A stretch of DNA of 64,000 bases from Candidatus Ichthyocystis hellenicum (GTDB lineage: Bacteria > Pseudomonadota > Gammaproteobacteria > Burkholderiales > 2013Ark19i): the NCBI RefSeq assembly GCF_001460935.1, contig NZ_LN906597.1:1-64000 (forward strand). Reading direction: 5' to 3'. The position numbers and the translations under genes are program-made. Below the pieces are notes generated by a model. That model was not told where the DNA came from, searched no databases, and was given only the letters and a program-made list of their open reading frames with translations. Below, in pieces: positions 17,552 to 27,283 of this stretch. Each line of letters opens with the position of its first letter. The first letter of the stretch is position 1.

Positions 17552-19081
17552 ATGGATAGAATCTTATTATCAAAAGCACCTTTTGAGGTAACAGCTAAGA
17601 GAGGAAATTCTGTTAATTCCAAGCGGCGGTGCTCCACTCTCTGCCGTATCATGAGTAGTATCATAGCATCATACCTGCTAATAAATACAGCTTATGCTAT
17701 GGACACTAATAAATCTAACAATGCCGATGAACCTAACAAAGATGAAGAAAAACTTGAAGTAGTCTTCGATAGGACTGACAATCTACCAGGATATGGATAT
17801 ACGTTGGATGTAAGAGAAAATTCAGGAATAGAATACCCTCATAGGTGGAATCCTTTTTCTAAGGGCATGTGTAGTGGTAAGTCTCTGTCAAGATTAGCAA
17901 GCCTCACTGTATTAGGATCTGGAAACAGGCTCCCTGTATCTTATTCATATGAGATTTTCAACAGAGAATATGCTTACCTCACATCGTCATCTTCTTATGT
18001 TATGTATTTGCAAGCAGGATGTAATGGACTGCTATGGGGTGCAACTCCGGATAATAGAGCTGCATGTGTAAGCGTTGAAAGTCAAAGTTATGCCTTAGTT
18101 AAATTCACTACGCTCGATTCATTGACGGATCCAAGCCCCAAAGACTGCAACAAGTTTAGATACATCCCCATAAGAGAACGTTCATGCTCCGGAGTCCTAG
18201 AATCAGAAATGACACACTTTTCTTATTTTGAAACTAACGTGTGGAATATGCGTATATTTAAGCCTTCTTCAAGATTGAGACATGTATTGCACAGACGAAG
18301 AGTTTCTTCTCCTATGTTTAATCTTGTTCTAGATGGAGATGTGTTTGATTTTTCATCAAAAAATAAATCTATTGTTCAGCAAATTAGAAATCCACATACA
18401 GGACTTTTCTTAACTTCACTTGATACACCGGAGGAGTACGAGAAATCAATGAACAGGGAAGAAGGATTCCGCTGTTACGAATCACCGATGGTCTATTACG
18501 GAAGTTCAACCTTGGGTTACATGGGTGAAGTTTCCCATAAACCTTGCGACAAACAGAATGGTTGTAAGTGGTTCTCTTTATCATCTGATGCGTTCTCTCC
18601 AATGAAAGGTGAGATCTTGCCAGAGGATGTACTGTACTTACTTGTGAAAGATCAACCAAATGTTTTCTCAAAATTAGCAGGACAACCAATTACAGCTGAG
18701 GTAAGGAATGACGGACCAGTAGTTCTAGGCGATTCTGGTGATCCAAATTGGCATCTAGAACGTGGATCACGTATTCGCATTGGAGATTACTGTCTAACAT
18801 CAACAAGCACACTAGAAGAAGTGCTGTTCGAACAGTGCGACCACGTTTCTCACCACCGGTACTATGTTCCTGTAGCCGTTTTATTCCCAGACCATGATAG
18901 AATTAACGAGAAGACATCGGCCTATAGATCATATGTATCTCCTTGTGTAAATATTGACAGTGAAGGAAAAATAAGTGCAATCAGCTCCACAAAAGGTGAG
19001 ATATGCGCAATACCTTACGGAATATACCAAAAGGCTCAGTACAAGCCAAACGACAAGGCTAACTTTGATAAAAATAAATAG
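17552..19081 (+). CDS. Orphan secreted protein, Cys-rich, unknown function
   Basis: From ATG 17552 this is about 509 residues. A basic stretch (KRGNSVNSKRRC) is followed by a hydrophobic segment ending IASYLLINTAYA, which looks like a Sec signal peptide cleaved before MDTN. The mature part is mostly polar, rich in Ser, Tyr, Arg and scattered Cys (for example NGLLWGATPD, GFRCYESP, DYCLTSTSTLEE). Paired cysteines suggest disulphides and a periplasmic or exported location. Starts at 17525 or 17648 are possible; the frame is open to 17471. I do not recognise a family. It stands alone, with a hairpin just after its stop. Confidence 0.7.
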   Translation: MDRILLSKAPFEVTAKRGNSVNSKRRCSTLCRIMSSIIASYLLINTAYAMDTNKSNNADEPNKDEEKLEVVFDRTDNLPGYGYTLDVRENSGIEYPHRWNPFSKGMCSGKSLSRLASLTVLGSGNRLPVSYSYEIFNREYAYLTSSSSYVMYLQAGCNGLLWGATPDNRAACVSVESQSYALVKFTTLDSLTDPSPKDCNKFRYIPIRERSCSGVLESEMTHFSYFETNVWNMRIFKPSSRLRHVLHRRRVSSPMFNLVLDGDVFDFSSKNKSIVQQIRNPHTGLFLTSLDTPEEYEKSMNREEGFRCYESPMVYYGSSTLGYMGEVSHKPCDKQNGCKWFSLSSDAFSPMKGEILPEDVLYLLVKDQPNVFSKLAGQPITAEVRNDGPVVLGDSGDPNWHLERGSRIRIGDYCLTSTSTLEEVLFEQCDHVSHHRYYVPVAVLFPDHDRINEKTSAYRSYVSPCVNIDSEGKISAISSTKGEICAIPYGIYQKAQYKPNDKANFDKNK

Positions 19082-19095
19082 TACCTACTAGTCCG

Positions 19096-19119
19096 TAGCC
19101 CAGCTATAAAGCTGGGCTA
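19096..19119. terminator. Hairpin between convergent genes
   Basis: A perfect ten-pair stem TAGCCCAGCT / AGCTGGGCTA with loop ATAA lies between the stop of the orphan secreted gene and the end of the glutathione peroxidase gene on the other strand. The following T-run is weak (GCTTTAT on plus; a few T on minus), but position and stem make a bidirectional terminator likely. Confidence 0.7.
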
Positions 19120-19122
19120 GCT

Positions 19123-19626
19123 TTATGATTCTTCAACTAATAACCGCTCTATTACTTCAATAACTCTAGCTGAGTTTAGATGGGTAAGAGGACAAAAGTA
19201 GTCCACCAACCCTCCTCTGCGGTTTATTATGTACTTATGAAAATTCCACCATGGAGATGCAGCAAAACCCAGAACATCTCCTGCCCACCGATAAAATGGA
19301 TGGGCATGATCTCCTACTACAACCTCCCTTACCACGGTTATGAATGAGTCACTACTTTCTTTAACACATGAAATTGATATTTCCTCATCTGAACGTGGTT
19401 CCTGTCTAAAAAAGCTATTACTAGGAACATTAACCATAACCAACCCTCTGTTATGATAAAGATCATGCACCTCTACCATATCCTTGTACTGATTGCTCAA
19501 AGCACACTGAGATGCAGTGTTAACTATTATAATTACCTTCCCAGCAAGATCTGACAAAAAAAAAGTAACCTTCTCACCCCCCGTTAAGACCTGAAAACCG
19601 AAATCATAAGCTGAGTGAATAAACAT
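19123..19626 (-). CDS. Glutathione peroxidase-family thiol peroxidase
   Basis: A thioredoxin-fold peroxidase that reduces hydroperoxides. The family tetrad is present: peroxidatic Cys in VNTASQCALSNQY, Gln in RQEPRSDEEI, and Trp-Asn in PWWNFHKYIINRRG. A second Cys in ISISCVKES is at the usual place for a resolving cysteine, so a thioredoxin-dependent mechanism is likely. I chose ATG 19626 (167 residues) because GGGAGG lies just upstream; an ATG at 19698 with TAAGG upstream would add 24 basic residues. Cys rather than selenocysteine is encoded. Confidence 0.85.
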   Translation of the reverse strand: MFIHSAYDFGFQVLTGGEKVTFFLSDLAGKVIIIVNTASQCALSNQYKDMVEVHDLYHNRGLVMVNVPSNSFFRQEPRSDEEISISCVKESSDSFITVVREVVVGDHAHPFYRWAGDVLGFAASPWWNFHKYIINRRGGLVDYFCPLTHLNSARVIEVIERLLVEES

Positions 19627-19891
19627 TTTCCTCCCACGAACAGACTCAAAGCAATTATTCTTTCGACATACCACAGGTTTATATCTTTGTCCGAACATTG
19701 TAGACCTTATTATAGTTAACCATTCTATAGGGGTAAATAAACTAAAAACAGTAAAAATCTGGCAAGTGATGAAACAATCGGCAGCTTATCCCAACGGGAT
19801 TGCGGTTAATATTTAATATTTATGCCGTAAAGATATAAATATCACTACCGTTAATAAAACAATATAACAATAATATGTTTTTTAAGGCTAT

Positions 19892-20908
19892 TTACTTATT
19901 TTCCTGATTACTTATTTTCCTGCTAAATATTATATGTACGTATACTGTATATAATGAAATAATGGGCAACACTACCATTGCCCCAATAAAAATAATGTTT
20001 AACGACTGATGGGCAGCTGCAGCCTGCCAAATAGTAATTTTATCAATAACCAGATACGGAAACATACTGTAAGCCAATCCCATAAATGCAAGAAAAAATA
20101 TAAGCACGGTACCAAGAAATGGCATGATTGGATGCGTATTCTGATCATCGTGAGATAAACGCCTCAATTGAATATATATGAACAAAAATACGGAAACAGT
20201 AATAAATGGAATGGGAGCCAACAAAATAATGTTTGGAAAACTAAACCATTTACGAAACAAAGTAATACTAGCAGCTGGAGTAGCCAATGAAATCGCAAAA
20301 ACACCTAAAGCAGTACCCCAAAGAGCATTCTTCGCCCAAAAAATAGCTCTTTTCTGGACATTTCCAGATGACTTTACGATTAGCCATGAAGCCCCAAGAA
20401 GAACATGCCCAGCAATCAAGCAAAAACCGGTTAAAAAAGAAAAAATAGTTGCAATAACGGAAGGATGGAGCCCAGTAACATACTGTCCCAACATAACACC
20501 TTGAGAGAATGAAACAACCACACTAGCTATATGAAAGCAATTATTCCAAATAGGTCTATACTTCTCCGCCGCCTTAATTCTAAATTCAAACGCAACTCCG
20601 CGTAGAATCAATCCTATTATCATTATAAATATGGGAACATATAAACTGCCTAGTATAATTCCTTGTGCCCAGGGAAAACAAACAGTGAGCAACGAAACTC
20701 CCAACACTAACCAAGTCTGATTAGCATCCCAATAGGGAGCAACTGTATCAATCAAAACACCTTTATCTTCATCTGCAACGTAGCGAGTCAATATTCCTAT
20801 GCCTAAAACATATCCATCCAAAATAACGTACGCAAGAAGAGAAATACCCATCAATCCCATAGAAAAAACAGGCAATAAGTTATTCCATGACCACTGGCTA
20901 GAGATATC
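19892..20908 (-). CDS. cydB: Cytochrome bd ubiquinol oxidase subunit II
   Basis: Integral membrane subunit of the bd-type quinol oxidase that reduces oxygen at high affinity without pumping protons. Recognised by LAYVILDGYVLGIGIL near the start, the APYWDANQTWLVLG block and SFSQGVMLGQYVTG. Multiple hydrophobic segments span its length. ATG 20908 is chosen (338 residues) because AAGGAG precedes it; the start lies inside the end of cydA by 11 bases, so expression is coupled. Confidence 0.94.
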   Translation of the reverse strand, partial: DISSQWSWNNLLPVFSMGLMGISLLAYVILDGYVLGIGILTRYVADEDKGVLIDTVAPYWDANQTWLVLGVSLLTVCFPWAQGIILGSLYVPIFIMIIGLILRGVAFEFRIKAAEKYRPIWNNCFHIASVVVSFSQGVMLGQYVTGLHPSVIATIFSFLTGFCLIAGHVLLGASWLIVKSSGNVQKRAIFWAKNALWGTALGVFAISLATPAASITLFRKWFSFPNIILLAPIPFITVSVFLFIYIQLRRLSHDDQNTHPIMPFLGTVLIFFLAFMGLAYSMFPYLVIDKITIWQAAAAHQSLNIIFIGAMVVLPIISLYTVYVHIIFSRKISNQENK

Positions 20909-22235
20909 CATGTGCACAATCTCCTTTGGCTTTATTTTTTTTCTCTTCAGTAGCCGCAATATAAAAAATAGTAGATATATATGTCAGCAAAAGAACACCA
21001 TATGTAACCAAATACAAAATAAAACTGAGCTTTATCTCTCCATGAGTTGGCAATTTAGCAACCGCATCAGCGGTCTTAAGCACCCCACTAACCAAAAACG
21101 GCTGTCTTCCAATCTCAGTTGTATACCAGCCAGACTCTACAGCAATCCATCCTGAAAAAGTAAATATCACCATAATATTTGCCAAACAATTACTGAAATA
21201 TTTCCAGCCCTTTCTAGTTTTAAAAAGTGCCACCCACGATAAAATCAGCATTAATATAGAAATTCCAACCATAATTCTGAAAGAAAAGAATATGGGCAAA
21301 ACTGGTGGATGATCTGGAAACTCAGACAGACCCCTCACCTCTCCATCCCAATGGTGAGTAAGATAAAGAGAGGCCAATTTAGGAATGGAGACCTCGTAAT
21401 TTATAGTCTTCTCGTCTTCACTTGGAATTCCTAACAAAATAGCAGGAGCTCCTCTCTGAGTATGAAATATTCCTTCTATAGCAGCTATTTTTTGCGGCTG
21501 ATACTTTAGAGTATTCAACCCATGTAGATCACCTACAACCATCTGTAAAGGAACACAAACAGCAGCCACTACTACAGATGAACGCAGCGCTAAGAATACA
21601 GAATGACACTCATCGCCTCTCAATTTCCTATACGCAGAGATACCCATAATAAAAAATGCAGTAGTTATAAAAGAAGCAATAAAAACATGAGAGAATCGGT
21701 ATGGTAAAGAGGGGCTAAAAATAATTTTGTACCAATCTGTTGGCAATACCACATTGTTAACTATAGAAAAACCATCAGGAGTATGCATCCACGAGCTCAA
21801 TGAAACTATCCAAAAAGCCGACAAAGTTGTACCCATAGCCACCAAAAAAGTAGCAAACGTATGCACGCGCTGCGATACTCGGTCTATACCAAAAATCATT
21901 ACTCCCAAAAAAGTTGCTTCCAGGAAAAAAGCGGTCATAACCTCATAACTAAGCAACGGTCCCGCAACATTACCAACCTTTTCCATAAAACCGGGCCAAT
22001 TGGTCCCAAACTGGAAGCTCATAGTAATACCGCTAACAACCCCCATACCAAAAGTTATAGCAAATACCTTCACCCAAAAACGATAGGCAGCATCCCATGC
22101 TCGCTCTTTAGTACAATTAAATCTGACCTTAAAAAACAACGTAAACCACGCCAAAGCAATAGTTATGGAAGGGAAAAGTATATGAAAAGTTATATTTGCA
22201 GCAAACTGGGCACGGCTAATAGCGGTTACATCCAC
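20898..22235 (-). CDS. cydA: Cytochrome bd ubiquinol oxidase subunit I
   Basis: Haem-carrying subunit of the bd oxidase. Landmarks are SRAQFAANITFHILFPS with a haem-ligand His, FQFGTNWPGF, a second ligand His in YRFSHVFIAS, and GRQPFLVSGVLKTADAV. The 445-residue length and short quinol loop indicate the short-Q-loop class, as in Bacillus and cyanide-insensitive oxidases, rather than the long E. coli type. ATG start with AGGGAGGTG upstream. First gene of cydAB. Confidence 0.94.
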   Translation of the reverse strand: MDVTAISRAQFAANITFHILFPSITIALAWFTLFFKVRFNCTKERAWDAAYRFWVKVFAITFGMGVVSGITMSFQFGTNWPGFMEKVGNVAGPLLSYEVMTAFFLEATFLGVMIFGIDRVSQRVHTFATFLVAMGTTLSAFWIVSLSSWMHTPDGFSIVNNVVLPTDWYKIIFSPSLPYRFSHVFIASFITTAFFIMGISAYRKLRGDECHSVFLALRSSVVVAAVCVPLQMVVGDLHGLNTLKYQPQKIAAIEGIFHTQRGAPAILLGIPSEDEKTINYEVSIPKLASLYLTHHWDGEVRGLSEFPDHPPVLPIFFSFRIMVGISILMLILSWVALFKTRKGWKYFSNCLANIMVIFTFSGWIAVESGWYTTEIGRQPFLVSGVLKTADAVAKLPTHGEIKLSFILYLVTYGVLLLTYISTIFYIAATEEKKNKAKGDCAHGYL

Positions 22236-22385
22236 ATCACCTCCCTATAAACAATCTCGACTAACCCCGATCGAATATACACCCCTGTGCCCAATGCCAC
22301 ATAGTAAGAAATAACAACTGTTGAACGTGAATCACACAAAACACATCATTACCATGTCAATCACCAAAAACTAAACTGATTTAAA

Positions 22386-23117
22386 TTACTTACCAGACAT
22401 CTTAATTCCATATTTTTTAATAAGATAGCGAGTACAATCACTAGAATGATTATTGCTTAAGGATTTATCTTTTCCGCTCAAGGCAACCCAACCGGGAAAA
22501 TCTCCTGGACTGTAACTAAGAGCAACTGAAACCTCTTTACCATCATCGGAAGTCCAATTGGGAACAATATAAAGCTTAGATTCTCTAAGGACTAAATACA
22601 CACGTGACATAATTGAGTTAGCAGACTCAAAATCTATACGAGCACCAGAAACTGCATAGTAACCAAGCTGCGCCGGATATAAAACCAAAGACCTATTTAC
22701 ACGTTGGGATTCAACCGAGTAGTACAAAAATAAATTACGAAATTTTCTACCTTGGGAAGCAGAACTACTTTCATCAGGAAGCAGGAAAATATTTATCCAT
22801 GCCGGCTGCCGAGGATCTTTATCAGTAGGAACAGGATAGGTTTGACGTATTTCCCAGAGCAAACTATCAGTTAATGGCATAGGATTATTGACAAAATCCC
22901 TCCTGAGAAAAACCCGAAGATCAGTTGACGAAGCAGTAAGATAGTAATTACGATCACGAAGATCCTTATTGTTACGAGGGTCAATAACAGAGAAAACAAC
23001 TTTGCTACAATAATCACTAGGAGCACAAATTGCGGTCATTGAGCCCATAATGGAAGCTGCAAAAACAAAACCTCTTGCCATTTTAAAAAAAGCACTTTCA
23101 CTCACGCCAACACCCAT
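22386..23117 (-). CDS. Orphan secreted protein, unknown function
   Basis: A 243-residue protein with a likely signal peptide: FFKMARGFVFAASIMGSMTAICA, cleaved before PSDYC. The mature part is about 210 residues, mostly beta-prone, with Cys near each end (SDYCSK and SSDCTRY) that could form a disulphide. No recognised family. ATG start behind AAAGAAAG; the Met 13 codons in is an alternative. It stands alone upstream of cydA on the same strand, separated by 150 bases with no visible terminator. Confidence 0.7.
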   Translation of the reverse strand: MGVGVSESAFFKMARGFVFAASIMGSMTAICAPSDYCSKVVFSVIDPRNNKDLRDRNYYLTASSTDLRVFLRRDFVNNPMPLTDSLLWEIRQTYPVPTDKDPRQPAWINIFLLPDESSSASQGRKFRNLFLYYSVESQRVNRSLVLYPAQLGYYAVSGARIDFESANSIMSRVYLVLRESKLYIVPNWTSDDGKEVSVALSYSPGDFPGWVALSGKDKSLSNNHSSDCTRYLIKKYGIKMSGK

Positions 23118-23253
23118 CTTTCTTTAAAAAATATTCACAAAAAACCGCCCTATAACAAACTAGGAGCACAAAAATCAAAGTATTATTGTTGTGAACCAAG
23201 ACAATGCCCCAAAAAATATCTCCTCAATCTTTCGGGGCAAAATCGGCAATAAT

Positions 23254-23856
23254 TTAAAGGTTACTAGAATTTTCTTTAAGGTAGGAAGAAACACCATCGC
23301 TGGTTGGAGACATTCCTTTCTGACCTTTAGCCCATCCAGCTGGACAAACCTCACCATGCTGTTCATGAAACTGAATTGCCTCGAATAATCTTATCACCTC
23401 ATCAAAATTTCTTCCTAAAGGCAAATTATTGATGATTTGAGACTGAACAACACCTGATTTATCAATTAAAAAAGCACCTCTATAGGAAACACCAGACGGA
23501 GACTCAACCCCGTACGCACGGGAAATATCATGTCTAAGATCAGAAACTAAGGTAAATTTAACATGACCTATCCCCCCATCTTCCCTATCTCTGTTCCTCC
23601 ATGCAGCATGAGCGAACTTAGAATCAATAGAAACACCTACCACCTCAACACCTAATTCCCTAAACTTGTCCATACGATTATCTACAGCAATTAATTCCGA
23701 CGGACAAACAAAAGTAAAATCAAGTGGATAAAAGAACAACAAGGCATACCGCCCAGAAACTTCTTTATAAAAATTGTAACTCTCGACTATTTCCCCATTA
23801 CCCAAGACGGCATCACTAGTAAAATCTGGAGCATAACAACCAACCAAAACAGACAT
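23254..23856 (-). CDS. Typical 2-Cys peroxiredoxin (AhpC/Tsa family)
   Basis: Reduces hydrogen peroxide and organic peroxides with thioredoxin or AhpF-type reductant. The peroxidatic cysteine is in FYPLDFTFVCPSELIA and the resolving cysteine in HGEVCPAGWAKGQKGM. I chose ATG 23856 (200 residues) because GGGAGG lies five bases upstream; the frame extends five codons further without support. It is a single gene, about 270 bases from asd. Confidence 0.94.
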   Translation of the reverse strand: MSVLVGCYAPDFTSDAVLGNGEIVESYNFYKEVSGRYALLFFYPLDFTFVCPSELIAVDNRMDKFRELGVEVVGVSIDSKFAHAAWRNRDREDGGIGHVKFTLVSDLRHDISRAYGVESPSGVSYRGAFLIDKSGVVQSQIINNLPLGRNFDEVIRLFEAIQFHEQHGEVCPAGWAKGQKGMSPTSDGVSSYLKENSSNL

Positions 23857-24125
23857 GAATCCTCCCCTCACTCGTATGGACCAACATTACTACAAAATTA
23901 CCAATTCAACAAAAAATCAAACTTAAACTATCAAAACTAACTAAAATTTTGAACCAAAAAACACACCATTGATGTCAATTTTTCAAAATTTCAAAACCAG
24001 AGCAATATTTTTCAACAAACAATCTCAAATAGTTATTTACATTTTTATCACTATGGCATACAGTATTATCGCTGGCCCGGGCGAAGTTGGTCGGTGCTTA
24101 TCTGCCTTAAACGCAGTGGGGGGGT

Positions 24126-25184
24126 TTAATGCAAAGAAACAGCATCAACTGGCTTTGTCGGGTCGGTTTCCCCAGCCACTTCAATAATACCCATTTTTTC
24201 CGCAATTTGCACAGCATTCAGGGCTCCTCCCTTTAGGAGCTGGTCCCCTGCCACAAAAAAATCCAAACCGTTGGATTGAAAAGCGGCGGACTGACGTACA
24301 CGGCCGACGTGTATGCGTGAATCTTGGGAGACTATGAGCGGAGTAGGATAGTCACTCACCCTATCGTACAGAACTATACTGGGAGCATTTCTCCATAACT
24401 TATACGCTTCAGCAACACTTATCTCCTCTTCAAACCAAACACTTACCGACAGGGCATGAACACGAAGAGTTGGAACCCGAACAGAAGTGCAAGATACCAA
24501 AAGATCAGGAACTTCAAAAATCTTTCTAAGCTCATCACGCATCTTCAGCTCTTCTCTAGAGTTACCATCTTCATCGAGCTCACCTATGCACGGAATAACA
24601 TTCAACGGTAGGGGATGATCAAAAACACGATTACGCACAGACCTACCGGAAACATAGTCACCCATACCCATAAGCAACTCATCCATACCAGATAAACCGG
24701 CACCAGAAGCAGACTGATAGGTAGAAACAACAACTCTGAGAGCACGAAAAGAAACATGAAGAGGATACAGGGCCACGCCGAGTATGGTGCTGGAGCAGTT
24801 TGGACTAGAAATTATCCCTTTATAGTCCCTCAGCGATGTTGCATTAACCTCTGGAATAACCAATGGCACATCATCGTGATTACGCCAAGCATCGGAACAG
24901 TCGATTATGACCGAGCTAGATCGCCCCGGCAACGTTGCCAAAAATTCCCTGGCCAACAAAGAACCAGCCGCCCAAAAAACAACATCATGCCTCTTATGGC
25001 ACATAGAGTCTAAAGAATTAACGGTTAGAAATGAACAGCCATATGGAACAGACAAACCAACAGACTGCCAGCTAGCATAGACATCAAGACACGACTTATC
25101 AACACCCCTCTGGTGCAAGAGATTAAGAATCTCTCTACCAATAACACCTGTCACACCAACAACGGCAACACTCGCGCTAGACAT
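24126..25184 (-). CDS. asd: Aspartate-semialdehyde dehydrogenase
   Basis: Makes aspartate semialdehyde for lysine/diaminopimelate, threonine and methionine. An N-terminal Rossmann motif VVGVTGVIGREIL, catalytic Cys in SSPNCSSTILGVAL, and SGAGLSGMDEL support the call. The NCSST active site resembles the Gram-positive/Helicobacter-type enzyme rather than the E. coli type. Length 352. ATG start. It follows rplS on the same strand by 46 bases and may be read with it. Confidence 0.9.
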   Translation of the reverse strand: MSSASVAVVGVTGVIGREILNLLHQRGVDKSCLDVYASWQSVGLSVPYGCSFLTVNSLDSMCHKRHDVVFWAAGSLLAREFLATLPGRSSSVIIDCSDAWRNHDDVPLVIPEVNATSLRDYKGIISSPNCSSTILGVALYPLHVSFRALRVVVSTYQSASGAGLSGMDELLMGMGDYVSGRSVRNRVFDHPLPLNVIPCIGELDEDGNSREELKMRDELRKIFEVPDLLVSCTSVRVPTLRVHALSVSVWFEEEISVAEAYKLWRNAPSIVLYDRVSDYPTPLIVSQDSRIHVGRVRQSAAFQSNGLDFFVAGDQLLKGGALNAVQIAEKMGIIEVAGETDPTKPVDAVSLH

Positions 25185-25230
25185 AAACCGCCCTAGGAAA
25201 CAACAAGAAACTCCAAACTACAAAGATAAT

Positions 25231-25611
25231 CTAAATTGAAGCTAATTTCTTGTTATTAGAAACAATTTTTTCCCGTATACGAGCAGAACGACCAGACAAT
25301 GCCCTTAAGTAATAAAGCTTAGACTTCCTAACATCTCCACGACGAACAACCTTAATCGATGATATAGCAGGAGAATAAGTTTGAAACGTCCTTTCGACAC
25401 CGAACCCAGACGAAATTTTGCGTACAACAAAAGAAGAATTAATTCCCCTGTTACGCTTAGCAATAACAACTCCTTCGTAATTCTGCACCCGCTTACGACC
25501 ACCCTCAACAACGTAAACACTAACAGCAACACTGTCACCAGCTGAAAACTCAGGAATTGTCCTATTTAGTTTCAACAACTGTTCTTTTTCCAGAGACTCA
25601 ATGATGTTCAT
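25231..25611 (-). CDS. rplS: 50S ribosomal protein L19
   Basis: A large-subunit protein at the 30S-50S interface. Recognised by [16 protein letters not shown], the [18 protein letters not shown] block, [18 protein letters not shown] and [20 protein letters not shown] 25611 (126 residues) is chosen because GAGGAA precedes it and it matches the family start; an upstream frame to 25647 is unsupported. Last gene of rpsP-rimM-trmD-rplS. Confidence 0.96.
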   Translation of the reverse strand: MNIIESLEKEQLLKLNRTIPEFSAGDSVAVSVYVVEGGRKRVQNYEGVVIAKRNRGINSSFVVRKISSGFGVERTFQTYSPAISSIKVVRRGDVRKSKLYYLRALSGRSARIREKIVSNNKKLASI

Positions 25612-25658
25612 CACTTTTCCTCGACAACTCTCATCAAAAAAATACAAACAACGGGAAC

Positions 25659-26429
25659 TTAGACCTGACGGGAACTCTCAAACAAAAACTCACCTAGAAG
25701 TTTTTCTTCATACTCAGACAGACCTCGGCAACGAATCAAGTCTGGACGCTTCAGCCACGTCCTACCTAAAGACTGCTTTAGCCTCCAACGAGCAATACTT
25801 GAATGGTTTCCAGACAAAAGCACCTCAGGGACAGAAACCCCATCAAAAGCCACCGGCCTTGTGTACTGAGGCCAGTCTAGTAACCCCCCAGAGAACGATT
25901 CATGCCTAACGGAATCAGGATCACCAACAGATCCAGGCAATAAACGTATAACTGCGTCCAAGACTACCATAGCTGCTAAATCTCCACCAGTGAGAATATA
26001 GTCTCCTATAGAAACTTCGTCAGTCACATAATTATCAATAATTCTCTGATCAACACCCTCATAGCGTCCACAAACAAACACAATAGAAGACATACCACTG
26101 AGATGCAAACACAAATCTTGATCTAACACTTTTCCCTGAGGAGACATATACACAACAGGAACATCACAAGAACCTGCATCAGAGCAAGCTGCTCGCAGCG
26201 CCAACGACAACGGCTCTGGCATCAGTACCATGCCAGCCCCACCCCCGAAAGGACGATCATCAACACGCCTTCTGGGTTCTTTACCATAATCACGCAGATT
26301 ATACAAAGAAACTTGGCAAATTCCGGATTTGCAAGCGCGGCCGGTAACACCATACTCAGAGAGCGCAGAAAACATCTCTGGAAAAACTGTCACGATACGA
26401 TAGTGAGGAACAAAATCATCACTACCCAT
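25659..26429 (-). CDS. trmD: tRNA (guanine-N1-)-methyltransferase
   Basis: A knotted SPOUT enzyme that makes m1G37 in tRNA to prevent frameshifting. Shows [13 protein letters not shown] at the start, [36 protein letters not shown] and [17 protein letters not shown], all hallmark. I chose ATG 26429, which overlaps the rimM stop by eight bases; a TTG five codons upstream is possible. Length 256. Confidence 0.96.
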   Translation of the reverse strand: MGSDDFVPHYRIVTVFPEMFSALSEYGVTGRACKSGICQVSLYNLRDYGKEPRRRVDDRPFGGGAGMVLMPEPLSLALRAACSDAGSCDVPVVYMSPQGKVLDQDLCLHLSGMSSIVFVCGRYEGVDQRIIDNYVTDEVSIGDYILTGGDLAAMVVLDAVIRLLPGSVGDPDSVRHESFSGGLLDWPQYTRPVAFDGVSVPEVLLSGNHSSIARWRLKQSLGRTWLKRPDLIRCRGLSEYEEKLLGEFLFESSRQV

Positions 26430-26964
26430 CAGGGTGCCAATCAACGACTATTACTGAACGAGAAAAATCTACGCTAGAAAAAAACGGATGCCGAGTCGGA
26501 ATCAAAAATTGCCCCGAAGAGGAATTAACTTCTAAAAAATCATCTACAACACCACGAACAATACGTCCAACCGTACCCAGAACACAGCCCTGACGATTTT
26601 CAACAGACATATTTAATAAATCGACCCAGTAGTACTCTCCAGAAGATATAGGTGAAAAATCACACCTACGAATCATAAAATCAGCACCAACCCAATACTC
26701 AGCGGACGTGCGATCAGAAACTCCCTCCAGTAAAACACGCAAACGAGAGGAACAGGAGAAACAACTCAGAAAAGAAGCTTGAAAAAAATCAAGACCTTTC
26801 TCAAGCCTACAAGATAAACCAGGACGAAGGTGACTAATTACCTCACCGTAATCATAGAGCCAAAACCACCCACCTATGGAAAATGGACGAGCCACCCTGC
26901 CAACTGGAATCCAAGACGAATCAAGCTGATTTCTCTTTTCCACAACTCGATCTCTGATACTCAC
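26422..26964 (-). CDS. rimM: Ribosome maturation factor RimM
   Basis: A 30S assembly factor acting on the head domain near S19. Weakly conserved but recognisable: [19 protein letters not shown] at the start, a [11 protein letters not shown] segment in the PRC-barrel domain, and [11 protein letters not shown] near the end. The position between rpsP and trmD is decisive. The start is uncertain: GTG 26964 (181 residues) or GTG 26943 are both inside the end of rpsP, and the open frame runs to 27003. Confidence 0.85.
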   Translation of the reverse strand: MSIRDRVVEKRNQLDSSWIPVGRVARPFSIGGWFWLYDYGEVISHLRPGLSCRLEKGLDFFQASFLSCFSCSSRLRVLLEGVSDRTSAEYWVGADFMIRRCDFSPISSGEYYWVDLLNMSVENRQGCVLGTVGRIVRGVVDDFLEVNSSSGQFLIPTRHPFFSSVDFSRSVIVVDWHPDG

Positions 26965-27190
26965 GACAAAGCCTAGCAACAGTAGACGAAGGCTGAGCAC
27001 CATTGCCCTTCCAGTAACAGAGACGCTCCATGTTTATCCTTAGAGATCTGCCAGAACCATCACCCAAAGGATCATAAAAACCTATCTTTTCAACAAAGCG
27101 CCCATCTCGCTTGAAACGAGAATCAGCCACAACAACCCTGTAGAAGGGACGATTTTTAGAGCCCCCTCTGGCTAAACGAATCACAACCAT
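26921..27190 (-). CDS. rpsP: 30S ribosomal protein S16
   Basis: A small-subunit assembly protein. Hallmark start [20 protein letters not shown], then [17 protein letters not shown] chose ATG 27190 (89 residues), with GGGA eight bases upstream; the ATG three codons earlier has no ribosome site. First gene of the operon. The C-terminus overlaps rimM. Confidence 0.96.
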   Translation of the reverse strand: MVVIRLARGGSKNRPFYRVVVADSRFKRDGRFVEKIGFYDPLGDGSGRSLRINMERLCYWKGNGAQPSSTVARLCREYQRSSCGKEKSA

Positions 27191-27255
27191 ACAAAACATC
27201 CCAGGTACGTAGTCAATCTGCCATTCTAATCCTACGCCAGAGTATCAGCAAGAAA

Positions 27256-27277
27256 AATTAATTGGTACAAATTAATT
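27256..27277 (-). terminator. Weak AT-rich hairpin after oxyR
   Basis: Two AATTAATT arms around a six-base loop, followed on the minus strand by TTTCTT, lie six bases after the oxyR stop. The stem has no G-C pairs, so it is only a weak terminator candidate. Confidence 0.3.
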
Positions 27278-27283
27278 ATTTCT

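Noticed and set aside
24118-24124. Run of seven G, a possible phase-variation tract
   Set aside because: It lies just after the asd stop, outside any supported coding region or promoter.
23969-24187. 72-codon plus-strand frame at the end of asd
   Set aside because: Overlaps asd antisense and has no ribosome site or recognisable domain.
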